Shown here piece by piece: positions 26,150 to 35,866 of a stretch of DNA of 58,295 bases (position 1 is the first letter of the stretch; each line of letters begins with the position of its first letter). The translations under genes were made by a program, and so were the position numbers. The notes beneath the pieces are model-generated. The model was not told the origin of the DNA. It saw nothing but the letters and a program-made list of their open reading frames with translations, and made no database searches. The stretch comes from Alkaliphilus hydrothermalis (GTDB lineage Bacteria; Bacillota; Clostridia; Peptostreptococcales; Natronincolaceae). The stretch spans positions 1-58,295 of the forward strand of contig NZ_JAFBEE010000018.1 in the NCBI RefSeq assembly GCF_016908555.1, in the 5' to 3' direction.

Positions 26150-26225
26150 AATGAAAGTAATTAATCTCTAAAATTATCAGAGATCAATTACATGATATCT
26201 AAATTTTTCTCAATAGACAATATGA

Positions 26226-26275
26226 AGCCCTAAGCCTGCAAAAAGTACTCCTACAGGATTAGGGCTATCCTTCTA
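26226..26275. terminator. Hairpin between convergent genes
   Basis: Stem AGCCCTAA / TTAGGGCT (26226-26233, 26259-26266) with an inner CCTG/CAGG pair. It lies 77 bp after the CBO0543-like gene and 56 bp from the FHA stop and may serve both; the U-runs are modest. Confidence 0.6.
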
Positions 26276-26321
26276 TCTTATGATATCACATTTAAAACTT
26301 GTATTTCCTTGGCAATAACCG

Positions 26322-27806
26322 TTAGCGACTATTTTCCTCAAATGAAAATATGTATTCAGCATCTGCAAAAGTGACTCTGTCTTCATCCTTTAAAAGGAAA
26401 TCAATATTACTTTGAATCCTTTCTCCATTCAAATATGTACCATTACGGGAGTTAAGGTCTTTGAGAAAGTATCCACCATCTACATGACGAATTTCAGCAT
26501 GGACTCTACTTACAGTTTTTTTAGGCACTACATAATCCACCTGTTCCTTCAATTTTCCCACTATAAATAAATCTCCATTAATTGGCTTCTTTTCCTTGAT
26601 CCCACCTTGAACACTGATTAAGTTGGGTCTTCCGTTACTGGACACCAATAATACTGTATCTAGATTTCCGGCATAGGTTCCTTTTTTTGGGTAAGCAGTA
26701 TTTTCTTTAAAACCTTTTACTTGTTTTGAATTTGGTGGATGATCTTTCACTGTTTCCACTTCTTTTACAACTGTAATCCTTTCCTTAAGGAAAACTTTTT
26801 TGAAGAGAAGATAGTTTATTACCGACACCAAAATAAATACCCCCATAAGCGATGCTACATCAACCTGCCCTGTAGCAGGATTTTTCAGAATAGTTGTCTC
26901 AAGAAAAATCAATCCCACTGTAATTAGAATCAAGGTTTCTGATAAAAGAATCATTAATTTAGTCCTATTGGTGTAGTCCATTTCCTTTGCAGCTTGTTTT
27001 GCCTTGGATACCACCGTCTCTTTTTTCAATCCCTTTTTTTCTTTTAGAGTGGTATCTTTATTAGCTTTGTATTCTTTACAAGCCTTATTATCTTTTTTAA
27101 TCACTATTTTTCCTTCTTCAAAGGGCATATGATTCTTCGGTGGATACTGTGACAGCTTATTTGAGGGGAGTTGCTCTTGAGGCTCTTTAGAACGAGTTTT
27201 TGTGCCTATTGTGCTTTCCCTCAACACTTCCCCCTTTAGTTCCCTTAAGGATACCAAGAAACCTTCTAAAGTAAAAGTCTGTAGGTTTAACAAGTATAGA
27301 ATTTTTAAAAGTAGGTTGTCACTTGACTCTTCATTGGGATCTACTGCAACGATAAGACGATTGATTAATCGTCCAAGCTCCTGTCCCAAGTCCCCACCCT
27401 TCATAGGCGAGGGTATATATAGCAGGCTAATCTGTAGGGTCTCTGGGTGAATAAATATATATTCCTCTTGAATGCAATACCCATCATAATTTAGTAGAAA
27501 ATTAGTTCCTGCTAAAATTCCCTGTAGAATTTCTATTAATATCTCCAATAACTCTATTTTTTTTAATTTTCGCCTTTCCAGTAGATTACTCAGTTTGAGC
27601 TTTGAGGTTATGTTATAGTACAAATACCTATAAATATCTTTTTGTCTTAAATTAAACTCTAGGAGAGAAGGTATATTATTGCTCAACATCATCTCCACTT
27701 GGTAACCATATAAGTCATCCTCTTGATTGACCTTTAATACTAAATAACTCCCCCTCACATCACTTTCAAAAGTGACTTCATAGGGTAATTTTGCTTCCTT
27801 TTCCAT
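26322..27806 (-). CDS. DUF6382 and FHA domain protein at the end of the Tad locus
   Basis: 494-aa protein. Residues 1 to about 180 match DUF6382-type regions found in clostridial FHA proteins; a charged linker follows, then two membrane segments (about 285-303 and 318-336), another linker, and a C-terminal FHA domain (about 405-490, with SRVHAEIR, LKDLNSRNGTYLNGERI). FHA domains bind phosphothreonine. It is encoded 54 bp after the second prepilin peptidase on the same strand, so it is likely the last gene of the Tad operon and could tie pilus assembly to Ser/Thr kinase signalling (inference; a PrkC-type kinase is encoded at 51-53 kb). Confidence 0.85.
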   Translation of the reverse strand: MEKEAKLPYEVTFESDVRGSYLVLKVNQEDDLYGYQVEMMLSNNIPSLLEFNLRQKDIYRYLYYNITSKLKLSNLLERRKLKKIELLEILIEILQGILAGTNFLLNYDGYCIQEEYIFIHPETLQISLLYIPSPMKGGDLGQELGRLINRLIVAVDPNEESSDNLLLKILYLLNLQTFTLEGFLVSLRELKGEVLRESTIGTKTRSKEPQEQLPSNKLSQYPPKNHMPFEEGKIVIKKDNKACKEYKANKDTTLKEKKGLKKETVVSKAKQAAKEMDYTNRTKLMILLSETLILITVGLIFLETTILKNPATGQVDVASLMGVFILVSVINYLLFKKVFLKERITVVKEVETVKDHPPNSKQVKGFKENTAYPKKGTYAGNLDTVLLVSSNGRPNLISVQGGIKEKKPINGDLFIVGKLKEQVDYVVPKKTVSRVHAEIRHVDGGYFLKDLNSRNGTYLNGERIQSNIDFLLKDEDRVTFADAEYIFSFEENSR

Positions 27807-27860
27807 AGGTTACTCCCTTCCTTTAGTTTAGTTTTATCTATACCCACTCTATATGTTGGT

Positions 27861-28295
27861 TTATTGTAGAAAAAAAACTAGGATAGTGCTGACAAATATA
27901 AAGGGGGCAAAGGGTATCACTGTCTTTTTACTGACCCTTCCAAACACTAAAAGTACTAGACCAATCATTCCACTTAAAATGGAGGAAATCAGTACAATAT
28001 TTAATAATCTCCACAAACCAACATACATTGCAAGACATGCTAAAAGTTTTACATCCCCTAGCCCTAACCCTCCCTTTGTTAGATGTGCAATCGCCAGTGC
28101 CAATCCCCCAACCACTGTTACCCCCAATAAAACAGAGGTAATGGATAAATCTTTGTTGAAGAAAAATAATAGTAATCCTATTAACCCTCCAGCTAGTAGG
28201 AGTTTGTTGGGAATGATAAAGCTTTTGAAATCGTAATAGGCAACTACTCCTAAAAAAATTATCAATATTCCATAGGAAACTAAAGACCAATTCAT
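27861..28295 (-). CDS. A24-family prepilin peptidase (second copy, CpaA/TadV-like)
   Basis: About 144-aa aspartic peptidase of family A24 with four to five membrane segments. The first catalytic aspartate lies in AYYDFKSFIIPNKLL; the second in GLGLGDVKLLACL (the GxGD motif). Such minimal enzymes without the methylase domain process Flp pilins and TadE-type pseudopilins. I use the ATG at 28295 behind GAGGAGGTGGGGT; a start at 28337 overlaps the neighbouring gene's stop region and lacks a site. It is one of two such peptidases in the locus; the other is at 37124-37657. Confidence 0.88.
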   Translation of the reverse strand: MNWSLVSYGILIIFLGVVAYYDFKSFIIPNKLLLAGGLIGLLLFFFNKDLSITSVLLGVTVVGGLALAIAHLTKGGLGLGDVKLLACLAMYVGLWRLLNIVLISSILSGMIGLVLLVFGRVSKKTVIPFAPFIFVSTILVFFLQ

Positions 28296-28341
28296 ACCCC
28301 ACCTCCTCATCAGTTTAATTTGCAACTTCCATCCCATAATC

Positions 28342-29460
28342 CTACTTTACAACAGTCACTTTGATGGTAATACTTCTATCGGCTGCATATTTTTTTGCAT
28401 CTTCCATATGCTTCACTTGTTCTTCTGATAATTTTTCATAGGGAATAACAATATTTAATAGCTTTCCATTATAATCCCCTGGCCCTACCTTAGTTCCCTT
28501 ATAGGTTCGATCAGTGAAATCCTCCAGCTCCCGAATTTCCGCAGTCAGCTGATAAAAGAATTTCCTTCCTTGATTACTGGCAAGACGGGTATCATGGCTT
28601 CGTATGGCCGTGACTTGCTGATTCTCCAGTTTATCAATAATGGGGAAATCCACGTCTAAATTGCTTCCTAAAAGCCCTTTTATTGCCCTCCCCCGTTTAA
28701 ATACAGAAAGTCCCCAAACATCAAAGCCAGCCACTACAATTTCATCCACCAGTCCTGCTGGAAACAGTTCATCCCCTATTGTCGCAGACTTATTAAAATC
28801 TGTAGGTAAAGAGCCCCCCATCCACGCCCGTAAAGTTACCCGTTGAAGAATGGGGATTTCATTAATAAACTCAAAAGGTAATGGCAAGTCAACTCTATAA
28901 GAGACCACAATATCTATGTCTTGATTATCAGTAAGGTAACTGGACCTACTGAAGTCCAATCCCTCCCAACCCTCTACTATATTTAGCCTTTTTAATCTTA
29001 AATCTACACTGGGGTTTTTGGAAGTAATAAAATATTTCTTTGAAAGCTCCTTCACAATCATATTTCCAAAATGAACTTTCCCCTCATCATAAATATGGGC
29101 CGCTACAACATAGACTGTATCCTCCACTGCATTATCGGAGTTCATATTCGCATAATTTCCAAGCTTATCATCTAAATCTTTTTGTATACCATAAATCCCA
29201 CTGGCATGATAGAGGTAACTAATATTTGATAGTTCATGGGCGGTTTCCGTCAAGGCATGATGCATGATTTCATTGAGGTAGTAAAGCCTGCTGAAGATCC
29301 CAATTGTCATCACTGCACAGATAAAAATCGGCAAAACAATTGCTGCCTCTACTGTTATAGACCCTTTGGAGCTGGTGCCTCTAACCCTTGTGAAGACCTT
29401 AAGACTTTTAAAAAACCTTAATTTATTAAGTCCTTTAAAACTAAATAAACCTTTTATCAT
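28342..29460 (-). CDS. TadE/TadG-like pseudopilin, large
   Basis: About 372-aa protein with one N-terminal membrane segment. The sequence KGSITVEAAIVLPIFI (about residues 31-46) is a class III prepilin cleavage site: after G the fifth residue is Glu, as peptidase A24 needs. The long C-terminal part (about 320 aa) is extracytoplasmic, with no named domain. I use the ATG at 29460 with AGGAG seven bases ahead; a GTG at 29475 is also possible. Position between the DUF5702 protein and the peptidase supports a role in Tad pilus assembly or its tip. Confidence 0.8.
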   Translation of the reverse strand: MIKGLFSFKGLNKLRFFKSLKVFTRVRGTSSKGSITVEAAIVLPIFICAVMTIGIFSRLYYLNEIMHHALTETAHELSNISYLYHASGIYGIQKDLDDKLGNYANMNSDNAVEDTVYVVAAHIYDEGKVHFGNMIVKELSKKYFITSKNPSVDLRLKRLNIVEGWEGLDFSRSSYLTDNQDIDIVVSYRVDLPLPFEFINEIPILQRVTLRAWMGGSLPTDFNKSATIGDELFPAGLVDEIVVAGFDVWGLSVFKRGRAIKGLLGSNLDVDFPIIDKLENQQVTAIRSHDTRLASNQGRKFFYQLTAEIRELEDFTDRTYKGTKVGPGDYNGKLLNIVIPYEKLSEEQVKHMEDAKKYAADRSITIKVTVVK

Positions 29461-29514
29461 CCTGTAGCTCCTCACTGTACAATCTACTACTTTAGTCGAA
29501 TTCTTATATTTTTC

Positions 29515-31689
29515 CTAATACCCCTGCATGAGCTCCATTTTATAATGGGCTTGTCTATCCTTCTTGCCCCAAAAAAGCACCTTCATGGAATATTGAACTT
29601 TCAAATCGACAAAGGTATTAGATTGCTTGATTAGGTACTTTTCTCCATAAATAGGGTTCTTTTGAAGATTCAGCTGAATCAAATCCTTTACACGATTAAT
29701 TTTTGTAGAATGGCTATAGCCTGGTCTAAGCAATAGGAACCTTACGTAATCCTCATAAATTAACTTCAAAGCTTCTTTTCCCCTATAAAAATTGACAGCC
29801 TCCCCCTTTAACAGTTGGTTGACATCTTCAACAGAGTAATTCATGGCATAGCCACATAATATTAATGTCTTAATCAATGGCATTGCCGCTGGTCCAATGG
29901 GTGCTGCCAAGCTTGTTGCTAAAATGGTGGCGCTCTCCACCAGTTTTGGGTCACTATATACATAAAGAAGATTGACTACAAACCTCATCATGATCAGATC
30001 TCTTTTTACAGCAGTGATATTTTCCTGCTGAGAGGGATTTCCATAGAGGATATATTCCACCTCTGAATTAAAAAAAGCAGTCCGTTGCTTTTTCTCCTGA
30101 TTAACGTAATTATTAAATACATCTAGTATATATTCATTGATGTAAATCTCATTACGAATCCCTTCCCCCAGTGCCTCTGCTCCCCCCAGAATGGTTGAAA
30201 TCATGTTGAAGCTTTCATCACTATATCCCAAATCCTTAGGTTCATAATCAAACTCTATTGGTGAAAAATTGAACTTCCCTTCCATCCCTTTGGATGGTAA
30301 AATATCTTGTAGTTTTTGAGGAATTACAATACTATCCTTTTCCTTTGTGCTCAATAGATCATTGGCTTCCCTTGCAGCCTTCTTCCTTTCATCCGCTTCC
30401 CTGGCCTCCTTTTCTTCTTCAGGTTCCAGTTGCCACTTATAATAAGTCAGGTCATTGTTATACTGATTAATTTTAATATTGTAATCCTTAACTTTACCAT
30501 TGATTTCACCGACCTCACCACTGGCGTAATTTTCATTTCTTCGATAAGCCACAGTGGAGTTAATCTGATTAATCAGCAGGAGGGCTTCCCGAAGACTTTG
30601 ATAATTTGCTCCACTCACCTCCACCAAATCCCCAATGCTGTATTCTTCAATGGCTTTTCTGTATTTGTCCAATTCCTTTTTCATGGTGGCTATATCAACA
30701 TTTGTCCCTTCCAGAGCCTCAATCTTACTTTTGATAGCAAGCATTTTTTCTTCTATTTGACCAGCCAACTGTTGTATTTTAGCATTTGCCTCCATGTGGC
30801 CCTTTAGTTTGCTGGTAATCTGTGTTATCTGACTTGTCAGTTGTTGATCAGCATTACTGATTTTTTCCTGCAGGGCTGCGATACCAGCTCCTATTCCTGC
30901 TATTGAGTCTTCCAACTGCTTTTTATCCTCTGGTGGAACATTCGCCAGCAACCCATGTTGATGCTGTAATTCTTTTAAAAGCTGATGTTTTTCACCTTGC
31001 AAAGCCACAATAGTAACCACATCTGTCCCGATTCCTTCCCCCAATTGCTTGTACTGTTGATGATTAAATCTCTTTGCCTTTTGTATTTCAACTAACAATT
31101 CCTTTTCCATATGGGCTAGGTCGTTTAGTTCCCTTTCAATTTCAATTTTCTCCTTTAGTAAAGTAGCATTTTCCTCTACAGTGGACATGGCTTTGATTTT
31201 TTCATAGAACTCCTCCACTAGAATTTTAGGCCCTCTATATTTCATATGTTCCAGTATTTGCTGCCTAAGGACAACATCCTCCTCCAAAGAATATCGGGGG
31301 GTGACCTGTAGCTTTTCTATATTAAATTGATAAAGATCCCAATAATCTGCTTTGGACTTTAGAACTGGGCCCTCCAAGAAATCTGTTGGTCTTAAACCTT
31401 TATTCATATATTCCTTAACAAAGGCCTCCATCTCCCCTTGGGGCATTGCCAATGCAAATAATCCATATTCCTTTTTTAGGGTCTGGTCATAGTGGGATAG
31501 GGTAGAAATAAGAGCCGTAGAAGCCACCCGTTTCATGGTTGCATCCCCTGTACGGATTCTGGCACCATCCACCAGCATACCTGTAAGGGTAATGACGACC
31601 AATAGGGTTATACTTAAAAAGACTGTGATGGTTCCCTTTTCTCCAAAGTAGTCTTTTTCATCTTGCTTATTGCGATTGAAGTAAATCAC
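29515..31689 (-). CDS. DUF5702-type pilus-locus protein with long coiled coil
   Basis: 724-aa protein. The N-terminal KGTITVFLSITLLVVITLTGMLVDGARIR segment is a TadG/TadE-like membrane anchor, but the +5 residue after the glycine is Phe, not Glu, so it may not be processed. Residues about 150-420 form a long heptad-rich coiled coil (ELNDLAHMEKELLVEIQKAK and similar), a charged stretch follows near 425-445, and the C-terminal part is globular, with a hydrophobic stretch near 605-635. The layout matches clostridial DUF5702 proteins in Tad loci. A GTG start follows AAAGGAG and overlaps the TadE-like stop by 23 bp, so translation is coupled. Confidence 0.78.
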   Translation of the reverse strand: MIYFNRNKQDEKDYFGEKGTITVFLSITLLVVITLTGMLVDGARIRTGDATMKRVASTALISTLSHYDQTLKKEYGLFALAMPQGEMEAFVKEYMNKGLRPTDFLEGPVLKSKADYWDLYQFNIEKLQVTPRYSLEEDVVLRQQILEHMKYRGPKILVEEFYEKIKAMSTVEENATLLKEKIEIERELNDLAHMEKELLVEIQKAKRFNHQQYKQLGEGIGTDVVTIVALQGEKHQLLKELQHQHGLLANVPPEDKKQLEDSIAGIGAGIAALQEKISNADQQLTSQITQITSKLKGHMEANAKIQQLAGQIEEKMLAIKSKIEALEGTNVDIATMKKELDKYRKAIEEYSIGDLVEVSGANYQSLREALLLINQINSTVAYRRNENYASGEVGEINGKVKDYNIKINQYNNDLTYYKWQLEPEEEKEAREADERKKAAREANDLLSTKEKDSIVIPQKLQDILPSKGMEGKFNFSPIEFDYEPKDLGYSDESFNMISTILGGAEALGEGIRNEIYINEYILDVFNNYVNQEKKQRTAFFNSEVEYILYGNPSQQENITAVKRDLIMMRFVVNLLYVYSDPKLVESATILATSLAAPIGPAAMPLIKTLILCGYAMNYSVEDVNQLLKGEAVNFYRGKEALKLIYEDYVRFLLLRPGYSHSTKINRVKDLIQLNLQKNPIYGEKYLIKQSNTFVDLKVQYSMKVLFWGKKDRQAHYKMELMQGY

Positions 31690-32371
31690 CGATTTTCTCC
31701 TTTATCAAATTTATATTTTCGTTATATTGTTCCTTTATTGCTTTTGTTAACTCAAAGTCATCCATTAAATTTGTGGCCAAATCAACATTTCTTATAAACT
31801 CAGCAGAATCCTTCACGATGGATTTTGAATCTACCTCTACAGTGTATTGATTTCCTAATATATTTAAGCCCCCCACCAAAGGAAGCGGAATGTTATATTT
31901 TACTGCCAACGAAATATTTACTTCCCTATAGATGATTAAATCCTTGTATACCACCTTCACATTACTCTCCTTCAATCCTAATACAGATTTTTCACTTATC
32001 TTTTTAGCAAGATAATCCGCTACCTTCTTCTCCTTAGTAGCGGTATCCACCAGCAAGGTTAATCGCCAATAGAGGGGAGTTTTAATTTCGTCATCACCAA
32101 TAGAACCTGAATCTAGTAGTGGAGTGATCTCATCGTAGGAGCTGATTCTTCCCCAGCCGATTGCCACCCCCTCTGCAGTGGTATTAACCAAAGATTGGAG
32201 ATGGGCGTACTGATACATAATCACCACCATATAAATGACAGAAAGTATTGTTAGGATGATAAAGGGAAAAATCAACGCCAATTCCACCGTCATACTTCCC
32301 CTTTCTTCCTTTGGAGTATCCATTGATTCCTCTTCATATAAATTGAAATATGAGTCCATGTCACTTTTCAT
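31667..32371 (-). CDS. TadE-like pseudopilin, small
   Basis: 234-aa protein with an acidic N-terminal leader and the motif RGSMTVELALIFPFIIL (about residues 24-40): cleavage after Gly would leave Glu at +5, the class III pseudopilin pattern. A single membrane helix follows, then an extracytoplasmic domain of about 175 residues. Encoded between the Flp-type pilin and the DUF5702 gene. TadE-like pseudopilins are thought to prime or cap Flp fibres; the role here is inferred from context. Confidence 0.82.
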   Translation of the reverse strand: MKSDMDSYFNLYEEESMDTPKEERGSMTVELALIFPFIILTILSVIYMVVIMYQYAHLQSLVNTTAEGVAIGWGRISSYDEITPLLDSGSIGDDEIKTPLYWRLTLLVDTATKEKKVADYLAKKISEKSVLGLKESNVKVVYKDLIIYREVNISLAVKYNIPLPLVGGLNILGNQYTVEVDSKSIVKDSAEFIRNVDLATNLMDDFELTKAIKEQYNENINLIKEKIGDLLQSQ

Positions 32372-32438
32372 TCTCTCAACATCCTTTAAGAAGGGGAAGA
32401 TAAAATAAAGTGTATCCCCCCTGTTTTGATTGCCTTTA

Positions 32439-32618
32439 TTAGATTTTTTGTGGATCTATTTCATTTCCTTTAATTTTACCTAGTACATCTCTTACAAATT
32501 CAGCTATAGCAGTTTTGAATATGAGAGCTAAACCCACTAAAACAGCAACCAATAGTACCAATTCTACAGTACCTAATCCACCTTCCTCCACTAGGAATCC
32601 TTTGATTTTCTTTAACAT
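32439..32618 (-). CDS. Flp-type (class IVb) pilin, 59 aa
   Basis: Short gene easily missed by length cut-offs. The 59-aa product has a charged leader (MLKKIKGFLVEEGG), then LGTVELVLLVAVLVGLALIF: cleavage after Gly14 leaves Glu at +5 and one hydrophobic helix, the Flp pilin plan. The usual +6 Tyr of Flp is Leu here. A short polar tail follows. The start ATG is preceded by GGGAGGGAG. Placed between tadC and the TadE-like gene, where the major pilin would be expected, and it is the only such gene in the locus, so it is the probable major subunit of the fibre. Confidence 0.85.
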   Translation of the reverse strand: MLKKIKGFLVEEGGLGTVELVLLVAVLVGLALIFKTAIAEFVRDVLGKIKGNEIDPQKI

Positions 32619-32705
32619 GCCTCTCCCTCCCTTCTCGAAATTAAAATCAATAGCTTTAAAACCTTAAACGATAATTGATATAAACATTCTTAAATATTTT
32701 TAGTA

Positions 32706-33575
32706 CTACATCATCCTCAATGCTAAAACCGCTGGTGTCATTACGATTAAAAGGATGGCAGCAAACATAATCATCATGGGGATTAATAATTTAGTAGATG
32801 CCTCTTCCCCCAATACCTTTGCCGTGTTTTTTCTGGACTCCCAACATTCAGTAGTCAGTAACCTAAGCATTGAAATGGTTTCTTCATTTCCCTTTTTCAG
32901 ATTTTGAATGATTAAAGAAACAAATTTAAAAATTTCTGGATTCCTACATCGATTTGCAAAGTCCTCATAGGCCTCCTCTTCAGATTTTCCATTTCTTATT
33001 TCATGGATTGTCACCCTTAGTTCTTTGTACAGGGGTCGGTCCCTCACCTGTTCTGCTACGATTCGTTCCCATGCCTTTGAAACATTAAGTCCAGCATTCA
33101 TCAGTAAAATCAGTCTACTCAAAAACACAGTAAAGTCCAATTTAATCTCCAACTGCCTTTTCTTAAACTGCTGCTGCACTTCGTTATTCAAAGCAAATAT
33201 AACGCCTACGATGGCTAGAATCGAAAAAAATATAAACTCTGTACTAATCTCCTCCAGAATCACTGCAAAGAATGCAAACAATAAAACCACTAATAGCGTC
33301 AATGTAACTTGATTTGCCCAGTGGACCTCTATATACTCCCTACCTTCCTTTCCCCCATGAATCTGATTAAACAATAAAATCATCCTTTGGTCATAGCCCG
33401 TATTATATTGATAATCTATTTGCTTCATTAAGTAATGCCCCATCCCTAAAAATCGTTTTAAGGGGTAAATTTTTTCATCCAACTGATTAAATATGTCTTC
33501 ATACTTCCCTTTTGACAGAAAATAGAGTAGGATTAATACTACTAAATTCATAACAAGCCAAACTTTTAAAACCAT
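32706..33575 (-). CDS. tadC: Tad pilus inner-membrane protein TadC (type II secretion F-like)
   Basis: 289-aa integral membrane protein with a T2SSF domain in its second half (VFLSRLILLMNAGLNVSKAWERI, then FVSLIIQNLKKGNEETISMLRLLTTECWESRK) and membrane helices at the N-terminus, in the middle and at the C-terminus. TadB and TadC together form the membrane platform on which the TadA ATPase works. It starts 2 bp after the tadB stop with GAGGTGTAGCG as ribosome binding site. Normal length for the family. Confidence 0.9.
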   Translation of the reverse strand: MVLKVWLVMNLVVLILLYFLSKGKYEDIFNQLDEKIYPLKRFLGMGHYLMKQIDYQYNTGYDQRMILLFNQIHGGKEGREYIEVHWANQVTLTLLVVLLFAFFAVILEEISTEFIFFSILAIVGVIFALNNEVQQQFKKRQLEIKLDFTVFLSRLILLMNAGLNVSKAWERIVAEQVRDRPLYKELRVTIHEIRNGKSEEEAYEDFANRCRNPEIFKFVSLIIQNLKKGNEETISMLRLLTTECWESRKNTAKVLGEEASTKLLIPMMIMFAAILLIVMTPAVLALRMM

Positions 33576-33577
33576 CG

Positions 33578-34567
33578 CTACACCTCAATCCTGACAATTT
33601 TTCTTGTAATTACCATGGAAATCCCAAAGAGGAGTATAGCCACCGTCATGACAATTTTTCCTGTCATGCTATTAAATACAGGAGCCATATAGTCTGGGGC
33701 ACTCCACGTCAATACCGATACCATCACCACTGGAATGATATTTAAAATTTTTTGCTCGAATTTTCGTTTGGAAAGCATCAGATCTAACTCCTGTTGAAAC
33801 TCTATCTTATCAGTGATCATCTTTGAGGTGTTCTTCATCACCTCCACTAAGTTGCCACCTGTTCTTTTGCAAATCATCAATACTTCAACAAAATTTTGTA
33901 TATCCTCACTGTGGCTTCTTTTGGCAAAATCCAAAAAAGCCTCCTCCACCGTCACATTCATTTCTATTTTTCTGACGATATATTGCAACTCCTCGACAAT
34001 ATAGGTGTCGTTATATGGATACAAAAGTTCTAACTCCTTTACCCCATCCCGTATTGCCATCTCTAGAGATTTCCCCACCGATAAAGAGGATGTGATGACA
34101 TAAAGTGCCTCCTTGAATTCTAGATTTAGTTGCTTTTTCTGTAGTTCAATTTTGTCCCTTCTCTTGTAGGAAGGATAGAATAAAGCAACAGGAGTCAGTA
34201 GGAAGGCTCCAACCCAACTCTGATAAAATATGTAGCCAATGATATATAGCACCACCACCGCCAATGACAGATAGATTAACCTCTCCCTCTGCCCCATAGG
34301 GTATTGGTTATAATCGTAAAGCCAACTATTAGGAACAGTTTCCCTATAGGCTTTAGCTACTTTATGATCATCATCCTTACCTTGCTCGACTGCTTTTTTT
34401 ACCTCTTTTACTCCCTTGCTTTTACTGAAGAGTTGCCTTCCTTTTGAAATCATAGAATCAACAAAATATTTTCCGCCTTTAGTCGATTTCTTATCGGCAA
34501 TCTGAAGTAGGATGATCCCCCCTAGAGCTAAGATTCCTATTATTATTAAAATCCATCTTATAATCAT
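33578..34567 (-). CDS. tadB: Tad pilus inner-membrane protein TadB
   Basis: 329-aa T2SSF-domain protein, partner of TadC. N-terminal helix (residues 3-22), two further helices near 95-135, the T2SSF fold (FKEALYVITSSLSVGKSLEMAI, FVEVLMICKRTGGNLVEVMKNTSKMI), and two C-terminal helices. It lies 8 bp downstream of tadA and 2 bp upstream of tadC. Confidence 0.9.
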   Translation of the reverse strand: MIIRWILIIIGILALGGIILLQIADKKSTKGGKYFVDSMISKGRQLFSKSKGVKEVKKAVEQGKDDDHKVAKAYRETVPNSWLYDYNQYPMGQRERLIYLSLAVVVLYIIGYIFYQSWVGAFLLTPVALFYPSYKRRDKIELQKKQLNLEFKEALYVITSSLSVGKSLEMAIRDGVKELELLYPYNDTYIVEELQYIVRKIEMNVTVEEAFLDFAKRSHSEDIQNFVEVLMICKRTGGNLVEVMKNTSKMITDKIEFQQELDLMLSKRKFEQKILNIIPVVMVSVLTWSAPDYMAPVFNSMTGKIVMTVAILLFGISMVITRKIVRIEV

Positions 34568-34575
34568 AACGCCAC

Positions 34576-35826
34576 CTAATCCCTTTCACTGGAATCCAAC
34601 TTTATACCGGCTAATTTTAGCTTCAAGGTATTCGATAGTTGGTTTTCACTTCTTTTTAAACTTCCAATGACCCTCTTTTGAACATCTTCACCGATTTCTT
34701 CAAATTCAAATAATGGATTGAGACGAATTTTTCCTTTTTGAAAATCAACAACCTCGGTAATTTCCATCACCCGTCTTGACTTGTCTCTGATTCTGGCAAG
34801 ATGAACAATAATATCTATTCCACTGGCAATCTGTTGCCTGATAGCCTCTAGGGGTAGAGGGGTTCCACTTAGAACCATGGTTTCCAATCGACTAAGCATA
34901 TCCTTTGTGGAGTTGGCATGACCAGTTGATAGGGAACCGTCGTGACCTGTATTCATTGCTTGAAGCATATCAATAGCCTCAGTACCCCTTACTTCTCCAA
35001 CAATAATCCGATCAGGTCGCATCCTTAGGGCGGTTTTAATCAATTCCCTCATAGGAATACCATTTTTCCCTTCAACATTGGCGGTACGGGTCTCCAGTTT
35101 TACTAAGTTTTCAACCCCTTTTATTTGAAGCTCTGCCGAATCCTCTATGGTAATAATCCGTTCATCCCTAGGAATGAAATTTGATAAAACATTTAAAAAG
35201 GTGGTCTTTCCCGAACCTGTCCCTCCACTAATGAAAACATTGTACCTTGCCTCCACCATTCTTTGTAGAAATATGGCAGCCTCCTCCGTCAGGGATCCCA
35301 TCTCCACCAACTGCTGGATGGTGATTGGGTTTTCTGGGAATTTTCTAATCGTAAGGATCGGGCCATTCAGTGCAACGGGGGGTAATACCGCATTGATTCT
35401 AGCACCATTTTGTAGCCTTGCATCTACAATTGGTGAAGCCTCATTGACTACTCTATTGACCTTTGCAACGATGGATTGGATAACATCCTCCAGCTTTTTT
35501 TCATCGGTAAACTGTTGTTCTAGCCGTTGGCTTTTTCCACCTCTTTCAATAAATATATCCCGAGGGCCATTAATCATAATCTCTGTGATGGATTCATCCT
35601 CCAAGAGAGGTTGAAGAATATCCAAACGTCTCATGGAATTGAATACCGACTCTATAATGGATTGTTTTTCTGAAATCTTTAAGTAGCGTTCTTTAGAATG
35701 ATTAAAGACAGAGGTTTCGATAAGCTCCTCAATTTCTTCATCAGTAGGGTCCTTCATATAATCCATATTCTCTTTGATTTCGGCTTTAATCTTTTCTATT
35801 AATTCCTTTAATTCTGCTGTTTCCAT
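34576..35826 (-). CDS. tadA: Tad pilus assembly ATPase TadA (CpaF family)
   Basis: 416-aa secretion ATPase that powers extension (and possibly retraction) of Tad pili. Walker A ISGGTGSGKTTFLN lies near residue 197-210, Walker B RPDRIIVGEVRGTEAIDMLQAMNTGHDGS near 270-298, and the His box in GSLSTGHANS. The N-terminal helical domain and the LLEDESITEIMINGPRDIFIERGGK segment are typical CpaF. It follows the TadZ-like gene and starts with ATG after AAAGGGAG. Confidence 0.95.
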   Translation of the reverse strand: METAELKELIEKIKAEIKENMDYMKDPTDEEIEELIETSVFNHSKERYLKISEKQSIIESVFNSMRRLDILQPLLEDESITEIMINGPRDIFIERGGKSQRLEQQFTDEKKLEDVIQSIVAKVNRVVNEASPIVDARLQNGARINAVLPPVALNGPILTIRKFPENPITIQQLVEMGSLTEEAAIFLQRMVEARYNVFISGGTGSGKTTFLNVLSNFIPRDERIITIEDSAELQIKGVENLVKLETRTANVEGKNGIPMRELIKTALRMRPDRIIVGEVRGTEAIDMLQAMNTGHDGSLSTGHANSTKDMLSRLETMVLSGTPLPLEAIRQQIASGIDIIVHLARIRDKSRRVMEITEVVDFQKGKIRLNPLFEFEEIGEDVQKRVIGSLKRSENQLSNTLKLKLAGIKLDSSERD

Positions 35827-35866
35827 AAAAATCTCCCTTTAACGATTCTTTTATTTCCTATATTTC

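Noticed and set aside
27928..28302. Alternative 124-aa frame inside the second prepilin peptidase
   Set aside because: Out-of-frame shadow; the A24 frame holds both catalytic aspartates.
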